A DNA stretch of 64,000 bases from JAEXOD01 sp963663265 (lineage in GTDB: Bacteria; Bacteroidota; Ignavibacteria; Ignavibacteriales; Melioribacteraceae). Shown piece after piece: positions 28,694 to 36,174 of this stretch; the stretch's first letter is position 1; every line of letters starts with the position of its first letter. Below the pieces are notes generated by a model. The model was not told where the DNA came from and did no database searches. It saw only the letters and a program-made list of their open reading frames with translations. The translations under genes and the position numbers were made by a program. Where the stretch lies: contig CAXXXM010000001.1 of the NCBI GenBank assembly GCA_963663265.2, positions 1,178,001-1,242,000 of the forward strand, written 5' to 3'.

Positions 28694-29313
28694 GAAGCTA
28701 ATCCTTGTTTAGCACTTGAATCATTTGAATCATTAATTAATGCATAAATAAAATGATGTTTTGCTGCATTTTTATTATTTAAATAAAAATAAGTCCATCC
28801 TAAGTATAAATTAATATAGTAATCAGAAGAATAAAAATTATGTATTTTTGTTAAAAATGATTTTGCGTTTTGATAATTCTTTTGATAATAATAAATTATC
28901 CCTAACTTTAAGTTAGCAGTATAGTTATTATTGTCAATTTCCAAAATTCTTTTATAAACATTAATTAACTCATCATTTTTTGTTTGAGCATCTAACGGGT
29001 AGGTTAAACCCAATAATGCTTCAATGCTCTTATTTCCAGCAAGTTTATTAGCATTATTATAATATTTGATTGATTCGCTATAACTTTTGTTATTGAAGTA
29101 CAACCAACCAAGTCTTAAATTCGTAAAATAATCTTCAGAAAATTCTTTCTGTAATTTTTGCATCTCTTTTAATGCTAAATCATATTTCTTTTCTTGTTCA
29201 TATTGAATAGACTTATTAAAAACAGTAAGCTTATCTTCAGTTAAATCTTTACAATTATTAGTTAAAAAAGTGAAAAAGATTAAAGCAGTAATTAAATATA
29301 ATCTTTTTTTCAT
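28684..29313 (-). CDS. TPR-repeat envelope protein (possible lipoprotein)
   Basis: 209 residues from the ATG at 29313. An ATG at 29322 sits directly on the AGGGG ribosome-binding site and is less likely. The N-terminal signal LITALIFFTFLTNNC gives a possible but atypical lipobox at Cys21. Four or so TPR units follow (LRLGWLYFNNKSYSESIKYY, LKLGIIYYYQKNYQNAK, LYLGWTYFYLNNKNAAKHH). It probably works as a periplasmic scaffold. The start is one base after the stop of the transporter-peptidase gene and the end overlaps the barrel gene, so it is firmly in the operon. Confidence 0.78.
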   Translation of the reverse strand: MKKRLYLITALIFFTFLTNNCKDLTEDKLTVFNKSIQYEQEKKYDLALKEMQKLQKEFSEDYFTNLRLGWLYFNNKSYSESIKYYNNANKLAGNKSIEALLGLTYPLDAQTKNDELINVYKRILEIDNNNYTANLKLGIIYYYQKNYQNAKSFLTKIHNFYSSDYYINLYLGWTYFYLNNKNAAKHHFIYALINDSNDSSAKQGLASCR

Positions 29314-29314
29314 G

Positions 29315-31468
29315 TTAGTCATCCCCTAAGTATTTGATTTGTGCATTGAATTTAACTTTATTATTTGAGTAACTGTAACTATCAATTTTACCTTCATTTG
29401 ATATAACTAATTCTCCAACTCCATTTTTCTTGAAAAATGAAAACATTCCTTTTCCTTGTAGTTTAGTTAAAGACTGAATATGGAAATTTTCATCATCATT
29501 TTCATTCTTTGAAAATCCATAACGAACAGAGGCTTTAATTTGTTCTCCAAACATTAAAAAGAACTCAGATAAAAATCTAAACATTGAGTTACTTATTAAA
29601 TGTAAAGGGAATTCATCATACCAATTAAGGAAAGTTTTGAACTTAAAAGGAATTTTTATTGAACTTAGATAGAAATAATATAGTGCGGAATATTTATTTC
29701 CTAAAAAATTAGTTATGTAAAATACTTTTTCAACAGAATAAATATAGGCAATGGCTGAATTGTTTGACTTAATAAACATATTATTATTAATATCCACATC
29801 AACTTCCCATTTTTCCTCAAATATTTCATTGTTTAATGTTGATTTAACTAAAAATTCATCACCTAACTGAAGATTATAAGCCTTTTTAATAGTTTTATGA
29901 ACTTCTAAATTTGTAACAATTGAGTTCTCAATAGGGTAATCAAAAGTTTTAAGACTAAAATTATCACCTGATTTTTCAACAAAATGAGAGATAGGGAAGT
30001 TATAAGTTTTATCCCCAATTTTATTTGTTAATTGAAATTGGAAATGAACATGAGGATAAGGGGATCTACCACTATTTCCACATGAAGCAATAATTTGCCC
30101 TTTTTCTACATAGTCTCCAACTTTTACTTTTGCCGATTTAAATTTTAAGTGTGAAACTGCAGAAAATAATCCATTGCCATGATCAATAACAATTGTATTT
30201 CCAAAATTATTTTTTAAGTTAACTTTCCCAACATTATTATCTGGAATATTATCCATTATATTAACAATATTTCCTGACAATGCCGCCACTACAGGTAAAT
30301 TATAACAGTAATAATCAGTTAAAAAATCTCCTGAATTACTAAATACTTTATTTAAATCATCTGTTATTACAAAATCCCACGCATCTTTAAATCTGTCTTT
30401 ATGTGTCAATTTACCATTGATACCTTGAGAAACTGTCCATTGACCAAATACAGGTAACTCAGGAAACATTAATTTAAATTTATCAAATCTGAATTTTCTA
30501 TTATTGTGGTAATAAAAATTTTCTTCTGGCGAACCAGGTGTGAAATATAGAAGAACTAGATCAGTTTGTTCTTTCCTAAACTTTAAACTATAAATTACTG
30601 ATAAAACTACTAAATTAAATGGTAATACTAAGACTGGTAAATAAAAAGGTATTAAAAGTTTAGTAAAGAAAATAGAAAAAACAATTATCATAAGAGTTGA
30701 TAAAAATAATAAAGGTACTGTTTTTTTTGAAATTAGTATTAGTGTTCCGCCTAAAGCAAATGAAGCTAAGATTGAGTTAAAAGAAGTAATTAATAATATA
30801 TCTACATCGTAATTAGGTAAAACTATATTTAAAATAATAATATTTAAAGCATATGCAATAATACTATTCAAAAATAAAACTCGAGAAAAGAATAATATTC
30901 CAATTGATAACAATACTCCAGCTAATATGCTTTTTTGAAAAAATATAATTCCAAAAGACTTAAAATAGTAAACCACATAACTATTCAGATTGTCAAAAAA
31001 AACTATTTCTTGATGATATGTTAAATCATTGTAAAATACAGTATTATAATTCGAAATAAAAATAAGAAAGACATATAAGCTTAATATAAAAGGTAAACTT
31101 AAACCAGGTAAATTAAAGGCAGCTGCAAGGTAATGTTCTAATACAGCAGAGAGAAAAAACGTTAAAACAATAAATACTGTTAAAAGTAAAAAAATTTGTC
31201 CGGATAGTTCAAAATAAAAAGGAACAGCTAACCCAAAAAGAATTCCATTAAAACCATAAAAACCGGATTTAATTTTTTCATTGTCAAATTTTAATAATCG
31301 AGCAATTAAATTAGAAATAACTAAACCGTAAAGACCACACAATCCAATTTTGGGGTTAATTAAAGTAGCAACGAGAGCAATAAATCCAAGCCATCTTCTA
31401 TTGCTGAATAAAATTTGGGCATAACTATATAAAATTGAATCAATAAAATAATTTATTTTTTCTTTCAA
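29315..31468 (-). CDS. Urea-transporter-like membrane domain fused to M23 metallopeptidase domain
   Basis: 717 residues from a TTG start at 31468 (AAAGGTG four bases upstream). Residues ~25-295 form about ten membrane helices with both halves of the UT pseudo-repeat: GFNGILFGL (72-80) with LSLPFIL, and FNSILASFALGG (230-241) with LPFNLVVL. After a linker, residues ~345-490 are an M23 (LytM) domain: His356 and Asp366 (HKDRFKDAWDF), SGNIVNIMDN, and the HVH motif at 473-475. Residues 490-717 are an uncharacterised beta-rich tail. Known UT proteins are channels for urea or short amides; M23 enzymes cut peptidoglycan cross-bridges or peptides. The fused domain would face the periplasm. It is 9 bp after the decarboxylase gene. 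Confidence 0.82.
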   Translation of the reverse strand: MKEKINYFIDSILYSYAQILFSNRRWLGFIALVATLINPKIGLCGLYGLVISNLIARLLKFDNEKIKSGFYGFNGILFGLAVPFYFELSGQIFLLLTVFIVLTFFLSAVLEHYLAAAFNLPGLSLPFILSLYVFLIFISNYNTVFYNDLTYHQEIVFFDNLNSYVVYYFKSFGIIFFQKSILAGVLLSIGILFFSRVLFLNSIIAYALNIIILNIVLPNYDVDILLITSFNSILASFALGGTLILISKKTVPLLFLSTLMIIVFSIFFTKLLIPFYLPVLVLPFNLVVLSVIYSLKFRKEQTDLVLLYFTPGSPEENFYYHNNRKFRFDKFKLMFPELPVFGQWTVSQGINGKLTHKDRFKDAWDFVITDDLNKVFSNSGDFLTDYYCYNLPVVAALSGNIVNIMDNIPDNNVGKVNLKNNFGNTIVIDHGNGLFSAVSHLKFKSAKVKVGDYVEKGQIIASCGNSGRSPYPHVHFQFQLTNKIGDKTYNFPISHFVEKSGDNFSLKTFDYPIENSIVTNLEVHKTIKKAYNLQLGDEFLVKSTLNNEIFEEKWEVDVDINNNMFIKSNNSAIAYIYSVEKVFYITNFLGNKYSALYYFYLSSIKIPFKFKTFLNWYDEFPLHLISNSMFRFLSEFFLMFGEQIKASVRYGFSKNENDDENFHIQSLTKLQGKGMFSFFKKNGVGELVISNEGKIDSYSYSNNKVKFNAQIKYLGDD

Positions 31469-31477
31469 AACACACCT

Positions 31478-32824
31478 TTATTTTAACTTGTCCGGAATTA
31501 TTTCGTTTAAGGTAATAGTATCAATATTTTCAGATTTTCTAATTAGTTCGGTAGAACCATCTTCCATAATCATAACAATATTTGGTCTTAAAGTTATAAA
31601 TTGCATCCATTGAGTCATATTATATGCCCCCACATTATAAACAACTAAAAGATCACCAACTTTAACTGATGGGAATAGTATTTCTTCTCGAATACAATCA
31701 ATATTCATACATAAAGGCCCATATATTGATGAATTCTCTGTAAACTGAGTAGTAGGTTGAGCTGGTATTATTTTATGTTTATACCAAAAACTGGTGAATA
31801 AAACATTTACACCGGCATCAATAATTATAGCTCTTCTGCCGTCACTCAACCTTTTATTTGCTAACACCGATGTAACCAAATACCCAGCGTCATCAATTAA
31901 GACTCTGCCGGATTCTAAAATTAATGTAGGCATCTCATCATTACTAAGTCGCATTGAATATAAGGGAGAAGTAATAGCATCAGCATATTGCTCAATTGAA
32001 GGAAGCATCTCTTCGGCTGGTAAGTATTGACCATTTAAAGTATTATTTGAAGGTAAGCCACCTCCAACATCTATGTAATCAAGTATAATATTATGCTCAT
32101 TTCGTAAATAATTAGTTAGTTCAACTAATTTGGTAACTGCAATTTTATAAGGGTCGGTAGACATCATATAAGTCCCGATATGAGTATGAATCCCAACTAT
32201 GTTCAATTTTGGTGTGTGAATAATTCTACGAAGAGCTTCCAATGCTTCCCCATTTTCATAGTTAAAACCAAACCTATCCCATTTAGGATAAACACCTGTA
32301 TCCATATTTACACGAATTGCAACATTAGCTATAGAGTTTAATTCTTCTGCTGTTTCAATTATTAAGTACATTTCATCAAAATGATCAATATGAATTTTGG
32401 CTTTATCTATAATTGCCTTTTTAATTGCTCCTTTTGATTTAGAAGGTCCATTAAAAATTATTTTTGAACCTTGAATACCCAATGATTTAGCTTTATCGTA
32501 TTCAAACTCACTTACTACTTCTGCCCAAGAACCTTCTTGATGAAAAACATTACATACTGCACCTAAATAATTAGTTTTATAAGACCATGCAAATTGAACT
32601 TTAGGGTATCTTGTTTTAAAAACTCTATTAGCATTTCTTTGATTTTCCCTGATTCTTTTTTCGGAAAGTACAAATAATGGAGAACCAAAATTAAGAACTA
32701 AGTCTTTAACTTGAATACCTTCTATATCTGTTTTGTACTGAGATACTGGTGCACTACCAAATTTATTCATAAATCCAGAATAATGTTTTGTTATTACTGG
32801 GCGTTCATATAGTTTTTTAGACAT
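31478..32824 (-). CDS. Fold-type III PLP-dependent decarboxylase (diaminopimelate-decarboxylase-like)
   Basis: 448 residues. The alanine-racemase-like barrel carries PLP Lys83 (AWSYKTNYL), HTHIGT (213-218), the phosphate-binding DVGGGLPS (252-259) and ESGRVLIDDAG (304-314). The C-terminal barrel has GPLCMNID (369-376), aligned with the CESxD box of diaminopimelate decarboxylase but with Met where Glu is usual, and Tyr401. So the enzyme should decarboxylate an amino acid, or a peptide-like amino acid, other than plain diaminopimelate. Its ATG overlaps the ATP-grasp stop by 8 bases (ATGTCTAA), with GGAG upstream. Decarboxylation of a ligase product or precursor is a reasonable inference. Confidence 0.85.
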   Translation of the reverse strand: MSKKLYERPVITKHYSGFMNKFGSAPVSQYKTDIEGIQVKDLVLNFGSPLFVLSEKRIRENQRNANRVFKTRYPKVQFAWSYKTNYLGAVCNVFHQEGSWAEVVSEFEYDKAKSLGIQGSKIIFNGPSKSKGAIKKAIIDKAKIHIDHFDEMYLIIETAEELNSIANVAIRVNMDTGVYPKWDRFGFNYENGEALEALRRIIHTPKLNIVGIHTHIGTYMMSTDPYKIAVTKLVELTNYLRNEHNIILDYIDVGGGLPSNNTLNGQYLPAEEMLPSIEQYADAITSPLYSMRLSNDEMPTLILESGRVLIDDAGYLVTSVLANKRLSDGRRAIIIDAGVNVLFTSFWYKHKIIPAQPTTQFTENSSIYGPLCMNIDCIREEILFPSVKVGDLLVVYNVGAYNMTQWMQFITLRPNIVMIMEDGSTELIRKSENIDTITLNEIIPDKLK

Positions 32825-33860
32825 GATTTATTTCTCCCTTAACTGTAAACTCTTCAAATTTTTTAATATCAGTAATTAAATCCCAAGAATATCTAATAAA
32901 AATTTTTCCAACTTCATAATTGGTAAGTTTTGTCTGTGGCAAATCCAATGCCATATTAGCTAAAGCTACAGGTAAATTTTGTCCGGCAGCTACTGCTAAA
33001 TATACCCAGGCTGGAAAACGGGGATTGATTTCTAATAAGTAGTATTCATTACTTTTTTTATCTTTTACAAACTCTAATTCTAATCCACTTTTCCATTGTA
33101 ATTTATTAATGATATCATTGGATAATGTTATAAGCTCCTCATCATCCAGAGTAATACCAGCCCAGCCTTTTCCTTTATCAGTTATATATAATTTTTTCAT
33201 GGGTACTGCACCAATTGTATTACCAAAACCATCGCCTAATGCACAGACATTATACTCATCACCAGAGATAAATTCTTGAATAATAATTGGAAGTCCCCAT
33301 TTAAACCTGAGTTTATTAAACGCAGTTTGTGCTTCTTCAAAATTATTTACTATATAAGCATCGTAAAATATCCCTTTCACAACTACTGGGTAATTTAAAC
33401 TATTTGGAATTTTATAAATATCTTGAGTTGAATTAGCTAAAATATTTGTGGGAACTTTAAAATTATTAGCCTTGCAGAAATCGAATAGTTTATCTTTTCC
33501 TCTTAGATTAAGTTTATCTATATCTGGTAAAAATGTTTTAATACCCAACGCATGTAATTTTGGGGCAATTTTAATAAAACCATATAATTCCGAATCAAGA
33601 GTGGGAATAAGTAAGTCGATCTTTTTTTGAGAATGAATAAATTCAATTCTTTGTAAAAGTGTCTCTAAACCAGCCGATGGATAGGGGATTATATAATTGA
33701 AGTCAGCAACGTTATCCATATAAGGTCCAGGTTCAAGAGTATCATAAATTAAACCAATTATTTCTAAATCTTGAAAATTAGATTCTCTCAAGCCTCGAAT
33801 TACAGGAACTCCAGGACCAGGACTGTCAATATTATTTAATCCAGTTACTGCAATATTCAT
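32817..33860 (-). CDS. ATP-grasp ligase (carbamoyl-phosphate-synthase-large-chain-like)
   Basis: 347 residues. The N-terminal Rossmann-like region starts MNIAVTGLN and includes LLIPTLDSEL. The ATP-grasp core follows, with YPVVVKGIFYDA, IIIQEFISGDEYNV and the Mg-binding EINPRFPAW. This resembles CarB-like ATP-grasp proteins and amino-acid/peptide ligases, which join a carboxylate to an amine through an acyl phosphate. It overlaps the PqqD-like gene by 4 bases (ATGA) and the decarboxylase by 8, so the three are co-translated. The context suggests a dedicated biosynthetic ligase, not a primary-metabolism enzyme. The substrate is unknown. Confidence 0.86.
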   Translation of the reverse strand: MNIAVTGLNNIDSPGPGVPVIRGLRESNFQDLEIIGLIYDTLEPGPYMDNVADFNYIIPYPSAGLETLLQRIEFIHSQKKIDLLIPTLDSELYGFIKIAPKLHALGIKTFLPDIDKLNLRGKDKLFDFCKANNFKVPTNILANSTQDIYKIPNSLNYPVVVKGIFYDAYIVNNFEEAQTAFNKLRFKWGLPIIIQEFISGDEYNVCALGDGFGNTIGAVPMKKLYITDKGKGWAGITLDDEELITLSNDIINKLQWKSGLELEFVKDKKSNEYYLLEINPRFPAWVYLAVAAGQNLPVALANMALDLPQTKLTNYEVGKIFIRYSWDLITDIKKFEEFTVKGEINHV

Positions 33861-34111
33861 AATTCCTTCAAAATGTTTAAGTTTTTTAATTGACCTAAAT
33901 AATCATTTAAATCCTTAGTTAGTGTTTTCTCTTCTACATCATATTCTTCTAATAGGAAAGATAAAATATCTTCATATCCTTTGTTTTCTTTTAGTAGATT
34001 TATTATTTCACTTCCTAAAATGTTTACGGTAAATGTTTCGCCAGTTGAAGGTAAAAAAATAAATCCACTCTCACTAATCGCAATATTAGTTGGTATTTTA
34101 AAATTGTTCAT
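33857..34111 (-). CDS. PqqD-like small protein
   Basis: 84 residues. It matches the PqqD fold pattern: a short beta hairpin (GFIFLPSTGETFTVN), then LGSEIINLLKENKGYEDILSFL, then a C-terminal helix pair with LTKDLNDYLGQLKNLNIL. PqqD domains bind peptide substrates and present them to modifying enzymes (RiPP recognition elements), usually with a radical-SAM partner. None is nearby; the direct neighbour is the ATP-grasp gene, overlapping by ATGA. It starts 9 bp after the T9SS protein gene. Its partner could be a peptide or a protein; I found no obvious precursor gene beside it. Confidence 0.75.
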   Translation of the reverse strand: MNNFKIPTNIAISESGFIFLPSTGETFTVNILGSEIINLLKENKGYEDILSFLLEEYDVEEKTLTKDLNDYLGQLKNLNILKEL

Positions 34112-34120
34112 AATTTTATC

Positions 34121-34975
34121 TCACTTTAATAATAGCATTTTTTTAGTTATTGATGTATTGTCTACGGTTAATTTATAAAAATACACACCTGAAGAAAGGC
34201 GAGTTCCTGAATCTGAAGAACCATCCCAATTTATTTTATGGTTTCCAACTGAAAGATTATTCGATAAAATAGATTTAACCAATTCTCCATTAATAGAATA
34301 AATATCAATTGACACATTTGAACTTTTATCTAAATCAAACTCAATAGTTGTATTAGGATTAAATGGATTTGGATAATTTTGTTTAAGGCTAAATCTAATT
34401 TGAGTCCTTTTTTCATTAGAGATGGAAGTATTAATTCCTGTATCATAAACAAACAGATTGTAATTAGAAAAATTTGGATAATCATAACGAGCAATCATAC
34501 ATTCAAGTATTCCATCATTATCAACATCCCAAATTGTTGGTGTATCGTAATAATAACTATTATTATTTAATTCTAATATAATGGAATTATCGACAATATT
34601 AAAAATCTTTACACTTTGCCTGTATGGAGAAGCAGAACCATAGGAAGATAAAACATAAAATTCAGTTATGTTGTCATTTGTTAAATCTTGTTGTAATGAA
34701 TAAATCAAATATCCACCATCTTTTTCTGCTTGCGTAAAAGTATAAGTAAATTGTGGAGAAGTTGAATAAACATCAGACATTACGTTGAATGAATTCTCAT
34801 CCAAAACATATAATCTGCTATTCCAATTATCACCCGCCTTTTGGAAGTTCAACCAACCGGATACATTTGAATAGTTTAATGACGGACTAATATATTCTGT
34901 CTGCCATTGTGCGTTAATTGAATAAGATATTAAGAAGAAAAAAGTTATAATTAAGTGAGTTGATAAGAATTTCAT
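34121..34975 (-). CDS. Secreted protein with T9SS sorting domain, first gene of the PqqD/ATP-grasp operon
   Basis: 284 residues from the ATG at 34975 (GGGGATAAT upstream). A longer frame opening at 35068 would lack the signal peptide at its N terminus and run through the preceding terminator. The signal peptide ends near YSINAQ. The middle has two FG-GAP-like segments (DLTNDNITEFYVLSS, IWDVDNDGILECMIA). From ~197 there is a type A T9SS sorting domain (NYPNPFNPNTT ... KKMLLLK). It lies only 9 bp before the PqqD-like gene, so co-transcription is likely, either as functional cargo or simply as a neighbour. Confidence 0.82.
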   Translation of the reverse strand: MKFLSTHLIITFFFLISYSINAQWQTEYISPSLNYSNVSGWLNFQKAGDNWNSRLYVLDENSFNVMSDVYSTSPQFTYTFTQAEKDGGYLIYSLQQDLTNDNITEFYVLSSYGSASPYRQSVKIFNIVDNSIILELNNNSYYYDTPTIWDVDNDGILECMIARYDYPNFSNYNLFVYDTGINTSISNEKRTQIRFSLKQNYPNPFNPNTTIEFDLDKSSNVSIDIYSINGELVKSILSNNLSVGNHKINWDGSSDSGTRLSSGVYFYKLTVDNTSITKKMLLLK

Positions 34976-34998
34976 ATTATCCCCGTTATTTTTAGAAG

Positions 34999-35024
34999 AA
35001 AAAATCGGGATTGCTCCCGATTTT
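34999..35024 (-). terminator. Intrinsic terminator of the OB-like secreted protein gene
   Basis: AAAATCGGGA (35001-35010) pairs with TCCCGATTTT (35015-35024) around TTGC. On the minus strand it is followed by a run of six T residues. It sits between the stop at 35028 and the next gene start at 34975, so the operon below probably has its own promoter or depends on readthrough. Confidence 0.88.
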
Positions 35025-35027
35025 AGA

Positions 35028-35504
35028 CTAATTAGTTCTATTTCTACGTCCCCATTTGGATACGCCATATTTATCTCTTAAAGAATATGTTTTTCCATTT
35101 TGTGTTATTTTTGATGCCAAAATTAATGTTTTGCCTTTAACATCTATTTTTGAACCAAAAACCTCCAATTTATCGCCATTATTAATGTCAAGATTAATAT
35201 CATCTAAATACCAAGTAGGTCCAACATGTACTGTATGCTTATCTTTACCGTCATTTATAGTAATTTCTAATCCACCACGCATCCCTCTACCACGAATAAC
35301 ATCAAAAGATTCCATTGTGCCGTTAACTTTTACTTCACTTTTTAAGTCATAAAATGGCATATTAATATTATTATTGTAATTTCTTCCTCCACCATACCAA
35401 CAACCACCTTTTTTAAAGTTTCTACCATTTTGTGCATCTATATTAGATGAGAAAAATGATAAAAATAGAACGGCTATGGCTGTAACTGATACTAACTTTT
35501 TCAT
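35028..35504 (-). CDS. Small secreted protein of an OB-fold-like family
   Basis: 158 residues from the ATG at 35504 (AGGAG eight bases upstream); an in-frame extension to 35609 lacks a signal peptide at its N terminus. The signal peptide ends near SSNIDAQ. A short Gly/Asn-rich stretch follows, then a beta-rich domain with VKVNGTMESFDVI, HTVHVGPTWYLDD, NNGDKLEVFGSKIDVKG and LRDKYGVSKWG. This pattern matches small periplasmic proteins I recall as OB-like or 'DNA-binding' in automated annotation; the function is not established. A terminator follows. The upstream divergent region has stacked inverted repeats, which suggests regulated expression. Confidence 0.7.
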   Translation of the reverse strand: MKKLVSVTAIAVLFLSFFSSNIDAQNGRNFKKGGCWYGGGRNYNNNINMPFYDLKSEVKVNGTMESFDVIRGRGMRGGLEITINDGKDKHTVHVGPTWYLDDINLDINNGDKLEVFGSKIDVKGKTLILASKITQNGKTYSLRDKYGVSKWGRRNRTN

Positions 35505-35612
35505 AATTATAACTCCTAATTTTGAATTGAATGTTGCTCTTATAACGCAATAGCCGTGCCAATTGGAAAATACCACCAATTTAATTAAAATGATAGTGAA
35601 TTTATTCAAAAA

Positions 35613-35679
35613 TCGACTAACAAGTCGAAAGGTTCGACATTAAGGGGCGTGAAACTAATTAAATCCTCTCAAATCACGC
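35613..35679. promoter_or_regulatory. Cluster of inverted repeats in a divergent promoter region
   Basis: CGAC/GTCG (35614-35617 and 35624-35627), GTCGAA/TTCGAC (35624-35629 and 35633-35638), and GCGTGA/TCACGC (35647-35652 and 35674-35679) lie one after another. They sit in the 222-bp gap between two divergent small secreted-protein genes. They could be operator half-sites or a structured leader. This is seen in sequence; the function is not known. Confidence 0.35.
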
Positions 35680-35726
35680 TCAAAAACATATTTTCTTTTT
35701 GGCTTATTTTTTGTTATATATAGAAT

Positions 35727-36074
35727 ATGAAAAATTTACTTTACATATTATTTTTAGTGACTTTTATCAGTTTAGATAATACTTTAGCTGTTGAAATTAA
35801 GCCTGATTCAACTTTAAAGACAATATTATTTAAAGATAGCTTAAGATGTATGAATCATGCTGAAAGATTTATTGATAAAAATCATGATGGTATTAACGAT
35901 ATAGCTCCTGATGAAGATGGGGATGGTATTCCTAATGGTCTTGATTGCGACTATAAAGCTAAACATGAAAAAATACACAAAGGTATATATTATAATTATA
36001 ACGATAGTACTAAAATTAAGAAAAAACAACAAAAGGGATTTAGATTTAGACATCGCTGGAACAGAAATAGATAA
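35727..36074 (+). CDS. Small secreted protein with Asp-rich calcium-loop segment
   Basis: 115 residues. The signal peptide ends near NTLAVE. Residues 50-73 form two DxNxDG-type loops (DKNHDGIND, DEDGDGIPNGLD), as in thrombospondin type 3 repeats. The C terminus is strongly basic (KKKQQKGFRFRHRWNRNR), an unusual tail for a secreted protein and a possible nucleic-acid or polyanion contact. No clear ribosome-binding site is visible. It is divergent from the OB-like secreted protein gene, and the two may share a control region. No family recognised. Confidence 0.6.
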   Translation: MKNLLYILFLVTFISLDNTLAVEIKPDSTLKTILFKDSLRCMNHAERFIDKNHDGINDIAPDEDGDGIPNGLDCDYKAKHEKIHKGIYYNYNDSTKIKKKQQKGFRFRHRWNRNR

Positions 36075-36174
36075 AGTACATTATATCTATCTAAATTTAA
36101 AAAATATTTTACTATCTGATTAAAAATTATTAAAAAATTACTTATCTTTAAATTTACATAATTTAAAGTTTATT

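Noticed and set aside
29315..31468. Two separate genes (urea transporter and peptidase) joined by a sequencing error
   Set aside because: The frame is continuous with no stop, and the linker (~295-345) looks like normal coding sequence, so a true fusion is more likely.
34976..35068. N-terminal extension of the T9SS protein to 35068
   Set aside because: It crosses a terminator, overlaps the preceding gene end and hides the signal peptide at an internal position; the ATG at 34975 has a good ribosome-binding site.
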